In this document: positions 44,395-52,293 of the stretch, one piece after another
How the letters are laid out: each line of letters begins with the position of its first letter
Position numbering within the stretch: the stretch's first letter is position 1
NCBI GenBank assembly: GCA_963755195.1
Contig: CAVWIZ010000001.1
Location: forward strand, 372,001-436,000
Reading direction: 5' to 3'
Length of the DNA stretch: 64,000 nt
Source: CAVQJU01 sp963755195
GTDB lineage: Bacteria; Acidobacteriota; Vicinamibacteria; Vicinamibacterales; CAVVIG01
Program-made: the position numbers and the translations under genes
The notes under the pieces: model-generated
Told to the model about the DNA's origin: nothing
Databases searched by the model: none
The model's input: the letters and a program-made list of their open reading frames with translations, nothing else

Positions 44395-44443
44395 CGTCAA
44401 TACTTTGACGATATCTAGGCTGTCGCAGTCAAAATTATGACTG
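44395..44443. promoter_or_regulatory. Two small palindromes upstream of the sigma-factor gene
   Basis: cgtcaa-tact-ttgacg (44395-44410) and cagtca-aaatta-tgactg (44426-44443) are perfect 6-bp inverted repeats 16 bp apart in an AT-rich patch 196-244 bp upstream of the sigma-factor start. They could be paired operator sites or part of the sigma promoter; the regulator is unknown. Confidence 0.35.
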
Positions 44444-44470
44444 TCGGATTACAGATCTTGCGTACGGTGA

Positions 44471-44725
44471 TTACGCTTCCGAGGCGGGACTATTGGCGTG
44501 ACGGCGGATTTCTTTGGTCGTCCCCATGGCTTCGAGGACGCTGGCGACCACCTGGGCCGCCCGCGCGCGGTGAGTGTCGTCGGGCGATTTCGCTTCGAGC
44601 AGCTCGGCGTGCGCGAGGATGATGCCGAGCTGGTTGTTCAGTCGGTGAAAGAGGAGGCGCAGTTCTGGCGACTCGTCCATGGGTCCCCTCGCGAGGAGTT
44701 CCTCGGCGCTGAACCGGCCCTGCAT
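44471..44725 (-). CDS. DHp-only mini-protein (histidine kinase dimerisation helix without ATPase domain)
   Basis: 84 residues. The core LRLLFHRLNNQLGIILAHAELLEAK is the H-box and second half of helix 1 of a HisKA/DHp domain, with the predicted phospho-acceptor in FHRLNNQL. A second helix (TTHRARAAQVVASVLEAMGTTKEI type) follows. There is no ATP-binding domain, so it cannot phosphorylate itself. It may be a histidine phosphotransfer or dimerisation partner. Its ATG shares a base with the stop of the upstream HTH gene (TGATG), a sign of translational coupling. No family name is recognised. Confidence 0.65.
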   Translation of the reverse strand: MQGRFSAEELLARGPMDESPELRLLFHRLNNQLGIILAHAELLEAKSPDDTHRARAAQVVASVLEAMGTTKEIRRHANSPASEA

Positions 44726-44943
44726 CAGGCTTGGTTCCGCCCCTCAGCCTGCCACACGGCCGGCACAGCGGGACGATCGCTGTGGTGCGGATCACGCCAG
44801 AGGGTGTCGACAAAGATGCGGACCGATCCGCCCGCGGTGCGGACGTATTCGATTTTTCCGCTTGAGAGCCAGTTGTAGATCGTTCGCCGGCTCACACCGA
44901 CCAGCTCGCAGGCCTTCATGATGGAGATCGTTTTTCGTTCCAC
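44725..44943 (-). CDS. Excisionase/MerR-type helix-turn-helix DNA-binding protein
   Basis: 72 residues from GTG 44943 (75 from ATG 44952). The N-terminus is a winged HTH: ISIMKACELVGVSRRTIYNWLSSGKIEYVRTAGGSVRIFVDTL, as in excisionase-family (helix_turn_helix_17) regulators. The GTG start is preferred because GGGAGG lies ten bases upstream of it but only one base upstream of the ATG. Its stop overlaps the start of the DHp-only gene, so the two form a translationally coupled pair. It is divergent from the NtrC-type regulator gene with 113-122 bp between them. Confidence 0.8.
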   Translation of the reverse strand: MERKTISIMKACELVGVSRRTIYNWLSSGKIEYVRTAGGSVRIFVDTLWRDPHHSDRPAVPAVWQAEGRNQA

Positions 44944-45065
44944 TTGGCACATGCCTCCCGTGAAATGGTGTATCGGTAGTACGCCGAGCCGGGATTAGGG
45001 AGTCTAGGAACGGACAGGACTCGACTCTGGGGACGGCTTGTGTCAAAATATTGGCGACCTCGTAA

Positions 45066-46490
45066 ATGACTGATCAGACTAGACATGTTCTCCTCGTTGA
45101 AGACGAGGCCCCTCTACGCGAGGCTGTCGCCGAGCAGCTGACCGACCGCGGTTACCATGTGGAACAGGCCGACACGGGCGAAGCGGCGATTACTCGTCTC
45201 GCCGACTTCGCCTTCGACATCATCCTCACCGACCTCCGACTGCCTGGCATCGACGGCTCCGCCGTCGTCGAAGCCGCGGTCGAACGCTATCCGGACATCA
45301 TCGCGATCGTGATCACCGGGTACGGCACCGTCAAGGACGCCGTCGAAGCCATCAAGCGCGGTGCGCGCGACTTCGTCAGCAAGCCCTTCCAGATCGACGA
45401 GCTGCTCCACGTGCTCGATTCCGCGCTCGAACAGCGCCGCCTGCGATCGGAGAACGCGTACCTGCGGGCGCAACTCGAAGAGCGGTATCGATTCCAACAA
45501 GGCATCGTCGGCAAGAGCCGGGCGATGACCAAGCTGTTCCAGTTGCTCGAGACCGTCGCCGCCACCAACAGCACCATCCTCGTCACCGGCGAAACCGGCA
45601 GCGGCAAGGAGGTGGTCGCCCGCGCGATCCATCAGCACAGTCCGCGCCGCATGCAGCGATTTGTCGCCCTCAACTGCAGCGCGATTCCCGAGACGCTGCT
45701 CGAAGCGGAGCTGTTCGGTCACGTGCGTGGCGCGTTCACCGGAGCGGTCGGCAACCGGCAGGGACGGCTCGAGCAGGCGCACAAAGGCACGCTCCTGCTC
45801 GATGAAGTGGGGACGATGAGCGGGGGACTGCAGATGAAACTGCTGCGTGTCCTGCAGGAGCGTGAGTTCGAACGAATCGGCGATACGCATACGACGAAGG
45901 TGGACGTCCGCGTCATCGCCGCCACGCACAGCGACCTTCGGCGGATGGTCACGGACGGGCAGTTCAGAGAGGATCTGTTCTACCGGCTCAACGTCATCCC
46001 GGTACACGTGCCGCCGCTGCGCGAGCGCAAGGAGGACATCCCTCTTCTCGTGCAGCATTTTCTCGACAAGTTCGCGGCGCTCGGTGCTGCTTCGGACGCG
46101 GGCCCCGCCAAGGGGGCAGCGCAGGCGTTCAGGCCAGCCATCACCGTGTCGCAGGAAGCGATGCGGCGGCTCATGTCGTATCAGTGGCCCGGCAACGTGC
46201 GTCAGCTCGAGAACGCGATCGAAAGAGCCGTGGCGTTCAGCGGAGGGCGTGCGCACATCGACGTGGCGGATCTTCCGTCAGAGGTCCAACACTCGCCGGA
46301 AACGGCAATTCCGACCTCGTTGGCGTTGCCGGACGAAGGCCTCAACCTGGACGTGTACGTCGGCAACATCGAGCGCGAGCTCATCCAGCTGTCTCTCGAG
46401 CGCACCGGCGGTAACAAGGGCCAGGCCGCGAAACTTCTCAGCCTCAAGCGCACCACGCTTGTCGAAAAGCTCAAGCGCTTCGCCCGCTAG
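45066..46490 (+). CDS. NtrC-family sigma-54-dependent response regulator
   Basis: 474 residues. A receiver domain (VLLVEDEAPLREAV, phospho-Asp in IILTDLRLPG, VITGYGTVKDAVEAIKRGARDFVSKPF) precedes a AAA+ domain (Walker A GETGSGKE, GAFTGA loop for sigma-54 contact, LLLDEVGTM Walker B, RLNVIPVHVPPLRERKEDI) and a Fis-type HTH (LSLERTGGNKGQAAKLLSLKRTTLVEKLKR). All functional residues are present, so it activates sigma-54 promoters when phosphorylated. No sensor kinase is in the same operon; the divergent HTH/DHp-only pair is the nearest signalling gene. Confidence 0.94.
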   Translation: MTDQTRHVLLVEDEAPLREAVAEQLTDRGYHVEQADTGEAAITRLADFAFDIILTDLRLPGIDGSAVVEAAVERYPDIIAIVITGYGTVKDAVEAIKRGARDFVSKPFQIDELLHVLDSALEQRRLRSENAYLRAQLEERYRFQQGIVGKSRAMTKLFQLLETVAATNSTILVTGETGSGKEVVARAIHQHSPRRMQRFVALNCSAIPETLLEAELFGHVRGAFTGAVGNRQGRLEQAHKGTLLLDEVGTMSGGLQMKLLRVLQEREFERIGDTHTTKVDVRVIAATHSDLRRMVTDGQFREDLFYRLNVIPVHVPPLRERKEDIPLLVQHFLDKFAALGAASDAGPAKGAAQAFRPAITVSQEAMRRLMSYQWPGNVRQLENAIERAVAFSGGRAHIDVADLPSEVQHSPETAIPTSLALPDEGLNLDVYVGNIERELIQLSLERTGGNKGQAAKLLSLKRTTLVEKLKRFAR

Positions 46491-46493
46491 CGG

Positions 46494-46499
46494 TAAAAT
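46494..46499 (+). promoter_or_regulatory. -10-like TAAAAT, 7 nt before the Arg/Pro-rich repeat gene
   Basis: TAAAAT begins four bases after the NtrC-type gene stop and ends seven bases before the ATG at 46507; no ribosome-binding site intervenes. It predicts a leaderless mRNA. Confidence 0.45.
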
Positions 46500-46506
46500 C
46501 GCAGCA

Positions 46507-47307
46507 ATGCCACCACGCTACGCCTACTGGACCATCCTGATCGACAACAAGCCGACGGCGTTCCGGGCGCGCGACAAGGAAGAGCTGCTGCCCACGCTGA
46601 CACAGCTTCGCCGGACGAATGCCGATGTGGTGATGAAGTGGTTCGCGCGCGGACGGATTTGGGACTCGCCCGAGGCGGAGCAGCAGGCACAGCGGCGCCC
46701 GCCGGTCACAGGCGAAAAGCGGAATCGAGACTGGCGTCCAGGCGGTGCACACAAGGATCCCCGCGACCGGTTCAAGAAAAAGAATCGACCGGAACGCGCC
46801 TGGTCGGACAAGGACGTATCCGTTCGTCGCGATCGCGACAAGCTCGGTCCTCCTCGAACCCCGTCAAGCGCCGCGTCCGCTTTCAGACCCGCTGGTCCTC
46901 CTCGCGGTGACAGACCGGCGAGTCCACGACCGAACGATCGCCCGTGGCGCAATAGACCGCCCGCGGGCTCGCCCCGCAGCGACCGGCCATGGACCGGTAA
47001 GCCACCGGTCGGTCCACCTCGCGGTGACCGGCCCTGGACCAACAAACCACCAGCAGGTCCACCTCGCGGTGACCGGCCCTGGACCAACAAACCACCAGCA
47101 GGCCCACCTCGCGGTGATCAACCCTGGCGCAACAAGCCAGCTAGCGGAGGAGCCCAGGGGGGCAAGCGGCCGTGGAGCACCAGACCCAGTGGACCGCCGC
47201 ACGGTGACCGCCCCTGGCATAACGCCGCCCGCGACAGCCGGCCGTCATCTCCGCGTGGCGCCCGTCCGCCGCGCAAACGCCGCGACGACGAACCCGATCA
47301 GAAATGA
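46507..47307 (+). CDS. Arg/Pro-rich tandem-repeat protein with short folded N-terminus
   Basis: 266 residues. The first 65 residues are well mixed and probably folded (YAYWTILIDNKPTAFRARDKEELLPTLTQL, then ADVVMKWFARGRIWDSPE). The rest is a disordered, highly basic segment rich in Arg, Pro, Lys and Trp, built on a 15-residue repeat of the type GPPRGDRPWTNKPPA. Such RGD/RPW-rich tails suit RNA or polyanion binding. No signal peptide or membrane span is present. I do not recognise a described family. It follows the NtrC-type gene by 16 bp. Confidence 0.75.
   Translation: MPPRYAYWTILIDNKPTAFRARDKEELLPTLTQLRRTNADVVMKWFARGRIWDSPEAEQQAQRRPPVTGEKRNRDWRPGGAHKDPRDRFKKKNRPERAWSDKDVSVRRDRDKLGPPRTPSSAASAFRPAGPPRGDRPASPRPNDRPWRNRPPAGSPRSDRPWTGKPPVGPPRGDRPWTNKPPAGPPRGDRPWTNKPPAGPPRGDQPWRNKPASGGAQGGKRPWSTRPSGPPHGDRPWHNAARDSRPSSPRGARPPRKRRDDEPDQK
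46921..47145 (+). repeat. 45-bp tandem repeat inside the Arg/Pro-rich gene
   Basis: Five in-frame 45-bp units. Units at 47011-47055 and 47056-47100 are identical; units at 46921-46965, 46966-47010 and 47101-47145 are diverged. Each encodes 15 residues with the core RPW. Identical neighbours point to recent duplication and possible copy-number variation. Confidence 0.85.
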
Positions 47308-47328
47308 TTCTGGCTGGTTACACAGGTT

Positions 47329-47670
47329 ATGGTGTCGCATGTCGTCTTGATGAAACCTCGGCCCGACTTGGGGCCGATCGACCGGCGGGCGCTGGTCGAC
47401 GCCTTCGAGCTCGCGATTCGTGACATTCCTACAGTGCGGCACGTGCGGTTCGGACGACGGATCGTGCATGGCGCCGGATACGAGCAGGCGGCGCCAGACG
47501 CGGCTGACTTCCTGATCATTGTCGACTTCGACAACCTCGCGGGGCTCCAGACATACCTCCAGCATCCCGCGCACGCCGAGCTCGGCGCGCGGTTCCGTCA
47601 GTCGCTGGCGTCAGCATTCGTGTACGACTATGAGATCGGCGGGTTGGAGAGTCTGAAGAGTCTCGTGTAG
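47329..47670 (+). CDS. Dabb-family protein (stress-responsive A/B barrel)
   Basis: 113 residues with a ferredoxin-like dimeric alpha-beta barrel: MVSHVVLMKPRPDL (the usual opening, with HVVLMK), RHVRFGRRI, FLIIVDFDNLAGLQTYLQHPAH, and ending YDYEIGG. The family includes stress-induced proteins and small-ligand enzymes; the ligand here is unknown. It is convergent with the HAD gene, whose uncorrected frame runs through it on the opposite strand. Confidence 0.85.
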   Translation: MVSHVVLMKPRPDLGPIDRRALVDAFELAIRDIPTVRHVRFGRRIVHGAGYEQAAPDAADFLIIVDFDNLAGLQTYLQHPAHAELGARFRQSLASAFVYDYEIGGLESLKSLV

Positions 47671-47685
47671 GACGAAGGCGGCTGT

Positions 47686-48493
47686 CTAGGCCGGCTCCGG
47701 CAAACCCAACATTCGTCTTCACGCGCGCGAGCACGCCGGACTCCCTTGGAGACGGCGTGTCGAGTTCAGTCAGTATGTCGAGGCATTCGCCGACCGACTT
47801 CACGACGCCGATTCCGAGCCGGCGCGCCGCAACCGGCAACGATCGTTCATCGCCGCGCCAGACGAGAATCGCCCTGGCCTTCGAGTCGACGACGACGTCG
47901 AGACAGTTTTCAGGCCGGTCGTCGATGACGATGTCGATCCCCAGGGCGGCGGCGATTCTGCCGCGCGAACCCTGAACGACGTAGACGCTCGGCAGGACGA
48001 ACCCCTTCGACTCGAGCCAGCGTTGCGACTGCACCTGAGCCGTCGCGCCCGCGGTCTGAGGCCGCTTGGTCAGGAAGATGATCTCCCAACGTCGATCCGC
48101 GGCGATTCCTGCCAGCCGTGAGATGACGCCCGGCTCGATTTCGTTCAGCGATACCCAGAAGTCCTCGATGCCGGCGACGTGCCGCCACACCTTGCGTTCC
48201 TGGCGGGCCGTCATGTCGAGCCTGACGATCGGCGGGGTGCTGTCGGCGAGGCCGGCTGATACCGCGGGCCGCGGCTCCCCGGCGTCGCCTGAATCCCCGG
48301 CGTCGCTCACCTCGGTCGTGTCGTCTGCGGACGGGGTTTTCGCGTCTGTTTCTGCGGCCGGCTGGCGGGCGTCCGCCTGTTCCTGAAGCTTTCGCGTCAT
48401 CGCCTCGCCGAAAATGGCTTCGGCCTGGCGGACCAGTTCCGATTCCATGTCCGCAAGGACGCCGTCGAGGTCGAATGCGATGCGAAGGGCCAA
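47686..48493 (-). CDS. HAD-like hydrolase, C-terminal frameshift likely
   Basis: The HAD motif I is clear at the N-terminus (IAFDLDGVLADME), and a distal IDDRPENCLDVV matches motif IV. A low-complexity insert (AETDAKTPSADDTTEV) splits the cap region. As read, the frame runs on to 47516, antisense through the Dabb gene. Deleting one base in the CCC run at 47705-47707 gives VKTNVGLPEPA and a stop at 47686, 16 bp from the convergent gene, about 270 residues. The start is TTG 48493 with TAGAAT six bases before it. Possible 5'-nucleotidase-like role, unconfirmed. Confidence 0.75.
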
Positions 48494-48499
48494 CGAATA

Positions 48500-48505
48500 A
48501 TTCTA
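48500..48505 (-). promoter_or_regulatory. -10-like TAGAAT, 6 nt before the HAD gene start
   Basis: TAGAAT on the minus strand ends six bases before the TTG start at 48493, with no ribosome-binding site. It predicts a leaderless mRNA with a TTG start. Confidence 0.45.
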
Positions 48506-48539
48506 CTCAGGATCGCCGCGGCGCGAGTGAGACCGATGA

Positions 48540-49754
48540 TCAGGATCCATACGTCACCGCGAACCCGTATCTCAGGCCGTTGTACCGCTTGGAATCGACG
48601 CCCGAGAGGCGACGCTGCTGATCAATATTGAAACCGAGGCGCATATCGCTCCCCAGATGATACCCAAGGCCCCCGCCGTACGACTCGATGCGGTCGACAC
48701 GGTTGGACACTTCGACGTCCGCCCCGGCACGATCGCGATACTCGAGCTTGCTGCTCGCAATCCGGGCGACGGCGTCGAGCGGACCGAATATCTGTTGACT
48801 GATCGACCCGGTCACACCCGTCTGCAGGTAGTACGGCTGGTTGACGTCGTACGAATACTGCACATCGCGGTTGAAGGTCACCCCGAGTTTTGTGCTGCCC
48901 AACGCCACATACGACAGGTCCACCAGGGCCGTCGATCCCTGATAGCCAGGCACGTCACCCGACAGCGGTTTGAAGTCACGGTAGCCGAACGTCGCGGAGC
49001 CCTTGATGAGTGCGAACGGATCGAACTTCACGCCGCCCGTGATCGCCGTCGAGTTGGTGTCGCGGTCCGGTGAAAACTCGAACCGATCCTGTTCGCGCGA
49101 CACGTCGAACGTGATGCTCGTCAACGGCGTCACCTCGTGCCGGAGCGTGAGGGCTGCCGTTGTCACCGTGCGGTTCAACTCGTCGTGGAGGTCGGTGTTG
49201 TCATACTCGGCGCCCTGTTCGAAATCCGTGGTCCGACGATCGCCCCGGATGCCGAAAAACGTCTTGGACAGGGCGCGGATTTCGACGGTTGTGTTGAAGT
49301 CGACCTCGGTGCGCTGCGACCGCGTGTCGATTTCGAACCCTGGGCGCTCGCGTGTGTACAAGTAACCCGCACCCGGGGTTACGGTCAGCCGGTTAAGCGG
49401 GATCACCCAGGTGACTCTGGAGTTGTTGTTGGCGGAACGTTCGCTCGCGTACGTGTGGTAGTAGACGATGTCTTCGTTGATGGTGCCCCTGAGCCACGTC
49501 CGGCCGAACCGCAGCCACAGATCCACGGCGGGGGTCACGGTCAATGTGAAGTCTTCTTTCGGGTCGTCCGACTCGGCCTCGTTGAACACGTTGTTGTCCA
49601 CGCCGGCGTTAGTCAGGGCAAAGGTGGGATTGACGAAGAGCGGCCCCATCCGCACGCGTACGTTCGCCGGGGGGGCGCCCGGCTCCGACTGCGCGAACGC
49701 CACAGACGGCGCGAGCGCCAACATCAGCAGAAGTGTGAACTCCTTGCGTTTCAA
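48540..49754 (-). CDS. Outer-membrane beta-barrel protein (exopolysaccharide-type, EpsL-like)
   Basis: 404 residues from TTG 49754, chosen because GAGG lies eight bases upstream and a signal peptide (KRKEFTLLLMLALAPSVAFA) follows; the frame is open to ATG 49844. The mature part is a run of alternating hydrophobic/polar strands ending in RYGFAVTYGS, as expected for a barrel of sixteen or more strands. It resembles outer-membrane proteins found with exopolysaccharide loci. No polysaccharide glycosyltransferase genes are nearby, though a Wzm/Wzt exporter lies about 9 kb away. Confidence 0.8.
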   Translation of the reverse strand: MKRKEFTLLLMLALAPSVAFAQSEPGAPPANVRVRMGPLFVNPTFALTNAGVDNNVFNEAESDDPKEDFTLTVTPAVDLWLRFGRTWLRGTINEDIVYYHTYASERSANNNSRVTWVIPLNRLTVTPGAGYLYTRERPGFEIDTRSQRTEVDFNTTVEIRALSKTFFGIRGDRRTTDFEQGAEYDNTDLHDELNRTVTTAALTLRHEVTPLTSITFDVSREQDRFEFSPDRDTNSTAITGGVKFDPFALIKGSATFGYRDFKPLSGDVPGYQGSTALVDLSYVALGSTKLGVTFNRDVQYSYDVNQPYYLQTGVTGSISQQIFGPLDAVARIASSKLEYRDRAGADVEVSNRVDRIESYGGGLGYHLGSDMRLGFNIDQQRRLSGVDSKRYNGLRYGFAVTYGS

Positions 49755-49869
49755 TAAGGTGCCTCGAGATTGAACAACACAGGGCAGCCTGGAAGCCCGG
49801 GCAGTCGCTCCAGTCATAGTATCGACGCGTTCGGTGAGACGCATCAGTTAGCCGAGTAGCGAGTCGACT

Positions 49870-50551
49870 TCACGGATGGCGGGAGGCGTCGGACTTCGAG
49901 CCCTGGGATTGGTCTGCAGGAACGAAGTGGCCGTCTCCCAGGGTGTCCACTTCGAGCCTGGCGCCGCCGTCGGCCCCGTAGATCAGCCGGCGATCAGGTG
50001 TGCCGCGGTGGTTCGTGTCGAACGCCACCGAGGTGAGGCGAGGGCCGTCGTAGGCTTCCCACTTGTCGATTGTGCCGTCGCCGTCGGTGTCTTCTTCGGC
50101 GCGCAGGAGCGAGTCTTTTTCGAAGTGCTCGAAGCGATTCACCTTGCCGTCGCGACGGGTGGACACTTCGATGCGGGCAATCGCGCCGTCTGGTCCCGCG
50201 TACGACCAGGCATCTTCCTTGCCGTCGTTCGCCCGCGAAAAACCGACCTTCTCGAGCTTTTGATCGGGTCCGTAGTACTCCCAGCGATCGACTTTGCCGT
50301 CCTCGTCCTTGTCAATCTCGATCCGGACCACCACGGCGCCGTCCATGTAACTGACGGTGTCGACCTTCCCGTTGCCGTTCGAGTCTGTACTTCAGGAGTT
50401 GCAGGCGGCCTGTCGTCTTGTCGTAGACCGGCTCGATGCGCTTCTCCTTCTCCCCGGAGCCGGCTGAGCACGCCCCCAGCGTTAGGGCAAATGCTAGAAG
50501 TGCGGTGGCAACGCCGGCTAACCTGTTGGCTGGATTGGCCAATACAACCAT
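49870..50551 (-). CDS. Lipoprotein with DxDGDG-type repeats, one frameshift
   Basis: The N-terminal lipoprotein signal ends in LTLGAC. The mature part repeats a 25-30-residue unit with an acidic calcium-loop-like core (DSNGNGKVD, DKDEDGKVDRWE, DTDGDGTIDKWE) followed by an aromatic strand. This resembles EF-hand/dockerin-type calcium-binding repeats. The frame breaks after LQLLKY near 50384-50388; deleting one base gives KYDSNGNGKVDTVSYMDG. The repaired length is about 227 residues. It is a probable outer-membrane or periplasmic lipoprotein with unknown partner. Confidence 0.75.
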
Positions 50552-50676
50552 CGACTTTCTGGGGAACTGAAGACGCGCGCCAGGATCACAACCTCGGCAC
50601 GGGGGGACACAAGCCCCTGTCCTATTTTCGTAACGAGACGCCAGATTCTATACAGGCGATCGGTCTTCTTCCCTGA

Positions 50677-51807
50677 TCAGACCTCGGCCGGGCTGAAGAA
50701 GAATGCGGTGAGGATCTCGCGCAGAGCGTCCAGGGAATCAGCGCGGTTAATAGCGGTCCTGAGGTGTGAGCCGTTGTCCAGACCTTTGGTGTACCACGAG
50801 CCAAGCGCGCGGACTTTGTTGATCACCCACCTGTCGTGACCCTGACGGGATTCTGGGGCGGCAACGTTGAATCCCCCGGAATCGCGCACGGCAGAGTGTC
50901 TGAAGCCATCGGGCTCTCGAGTCCGCTCACTGACCAATAACGACATGTAGTCGAGCACAAACTGACCACGCATCGCACGCGTGATGGTGCGCGCGGGCCG
51001 GCCGGCCATGAGGTCGGCGGCCTGGGCCAGGATCCACGGGTTTCGCAGCACTCCACGGCCGACGAGGACGCCTTCAACGCCCGATCCCAGACGATCCATC
51101 ACGTGCTCGGGCTCGAGACAGTCGCCGCTGCCGAACACCGGAATCGTCAGGGCGTCCGCGATGCGCGCGACGAGATCCCAGTCGGCCGACCCGCTATAGC
51201 TCTGTGCCGCGGTTCTTCCGTGTACGGCTACAGCCGCGGCGCCAGCATCCTCGACCATGCGGGCCAGCACGGGCGCGTTTCTCTGCTCGTCGCTCCAGCC
51301 GGCGCGCATTTTCACCGTGACTGGAATCTTGACGGCTTTCGTCATGGCCGCGATGACGCTGGCGGCGTGCTCCGGCTCGCGCATCAGGCTGCAGCCTGCA
51401 TGGTGCTTGGCGATTTTCGGCACCGGACATCCCATGTTGACGTCCACGATGTCGGCGCCCATGCCCTCGACAATCTGCGCGGCCGCCGCCATCTTGTCGG
51501 GATCGCCCCCGAAGATCTGAATCGAGATGGGGCGCTCCTCTTCGGTGTATTCCGCGTACTCGAGCGTACGGTCGATGCCGCGCACGAGCCCCTCAGAGCT
51601 CACCATCTCGGTGACCACGAGCCCGCACCCGCCGTGCTGTTTGACCAGCCGACGGAAAGCCGTGTCGGTCATGCCGGCCATCGGCGCGATGGCAAACGGG
51701 GACGGCAGGTGTACAGCGCCCACGCGAAGCGTCGCCCCGTCAACCAAAGCCACGGTGGCCCCTTCGGAAGGGCCGCCAGACATCGGGCTACGCGCCATCG
51801 GAATCAC
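50677..51807 (-). CDS. dusB: tRNA-dihydrouridine synthase
   Basis: 376 residues. FMN-dependent enzyme that reduces uridines in tRNA D-loops. PFAIAPMAGMTDTAFR, DVNMGCPVPKIAKHHAGCSLM with the catalytic cysteine, TVKMRAGW, VHGRTAAQSYSGSADW, and GSGDCL are diagnostic. The start is GTG 51807 by open frame; an in-frame ATG lies three codons later. The C-terminal helical domain carries an insert (EPDGFRHSAVRDSGGFN). It lies upstream of the lipoprotein gene on the same strand after a 125-bp gap and is divergent from the VanZ gene. Confidence 0.93.
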   Translation of the reverse strand: MIPMARSPMSGGPSEGATVALVDGATLRVGAVHLPSPFAIAPMAGMTDTAFRRLVKQHGGCGLVVTEMVSSEGLVRGIDRTLEYAEYTEEERPISIQIFGGDPDKMAAAAQIVEGMGADIVDVNMGCPVPKIAKHHAGCSLMREPEHAASVIAAMTKAVKIPVTVKMRAGWSDEQRNAPVLARMVEDAGAAAVAVHGRTAAQSYSGSADWDLVARIADALTIPVFGSGDCLEPEHVMDRLGSGVEGVLVGRGVLRNPWILAQAADLMAGRPARTITRAMRGQFVLDYMSLLVSERTREPDGFRHSAVRDSGGFNVAAPESRQGHDRWVINKVRALGSWYTKGLDNGSHLRTAINRADSLDALREILTAFFFSPAEV

Positions 51808-51882
51808 TCATTACATCAAACTTACAACTGACGACTGAGACGTGACAACCGCGAACTGACAATTCACGTTCTGTGTTGTACC

Positions 51883-52293
51883 GTGGTAGTGGTGACTTGG
51901 AACCGTGTGTGGCGGTGGCTCCCTGCGATCGTCTACATGGTCGCCATCTTTCATTTCTCATCAGAATCGCAGCCGATGCCCGAGGTGACCGAGCACGTAT
52001 GGGACAAGCTGCTCCATTTCGTCGAGTATGCAGGTCTGGGTGCGCTGCTCTACCGGGCGTTCCACGGCGAAGGGCTCGGCTGGGCCGCCGCGCTCCTCGC
52101 GGCAACAGTCGCAACTACAATGTACGGCGCCAGCGACGAATGGCACCAGAGCTTCGTGCCACTCCGGGAGTCGAGCCTGCTCGATTGGTTCACGGACATG
52201 TTCGGCGGAGCGATCGGCGCTGCAATCTATGGAACTCTCAGCAGGCACAGAGGCGTGACACCACCGTCCAACGCCGAAACTAGTAGGGTTTGA
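51883..52293 (+). CDS. VanZ-family membrane protein
   Basis: 136 residues with four predicted membrane spans (about 10-22, 42-58, 65-82, 105-120). The VanZ pattern PAIVYMVAIFHFSSES, KLLHFVEYAGLGALLYRA, SDEWHQSFVPLRESSLLDWFTDMFGGAIG matches the family. Function of chromosomal VanZ-like proteins is not settled. The start is GTG 51883. Its last 14 bases overlap the convergent nusG/upxY gene. Confidence 0.86.
   Translation: MVVVTWNRVWRWLPAIVYMVAIFHFSSESQPMPEVTEHVWDKLLHFVEYAGLGALLYRAFHGEGLGWAAALLAATVATTMYGASDEWHQSFVPLRESSLLDWFTDMFGGAIGAAIYGTLSRHRGVTPPSNAETSRV

Noticed and set aside
43271..45065. Toxin-antitoxin or defence island around the small HTH gene
   Set aside because: The partner shows a kinase H-box rather than a toxin fold, and flanking genes are signalling genes.
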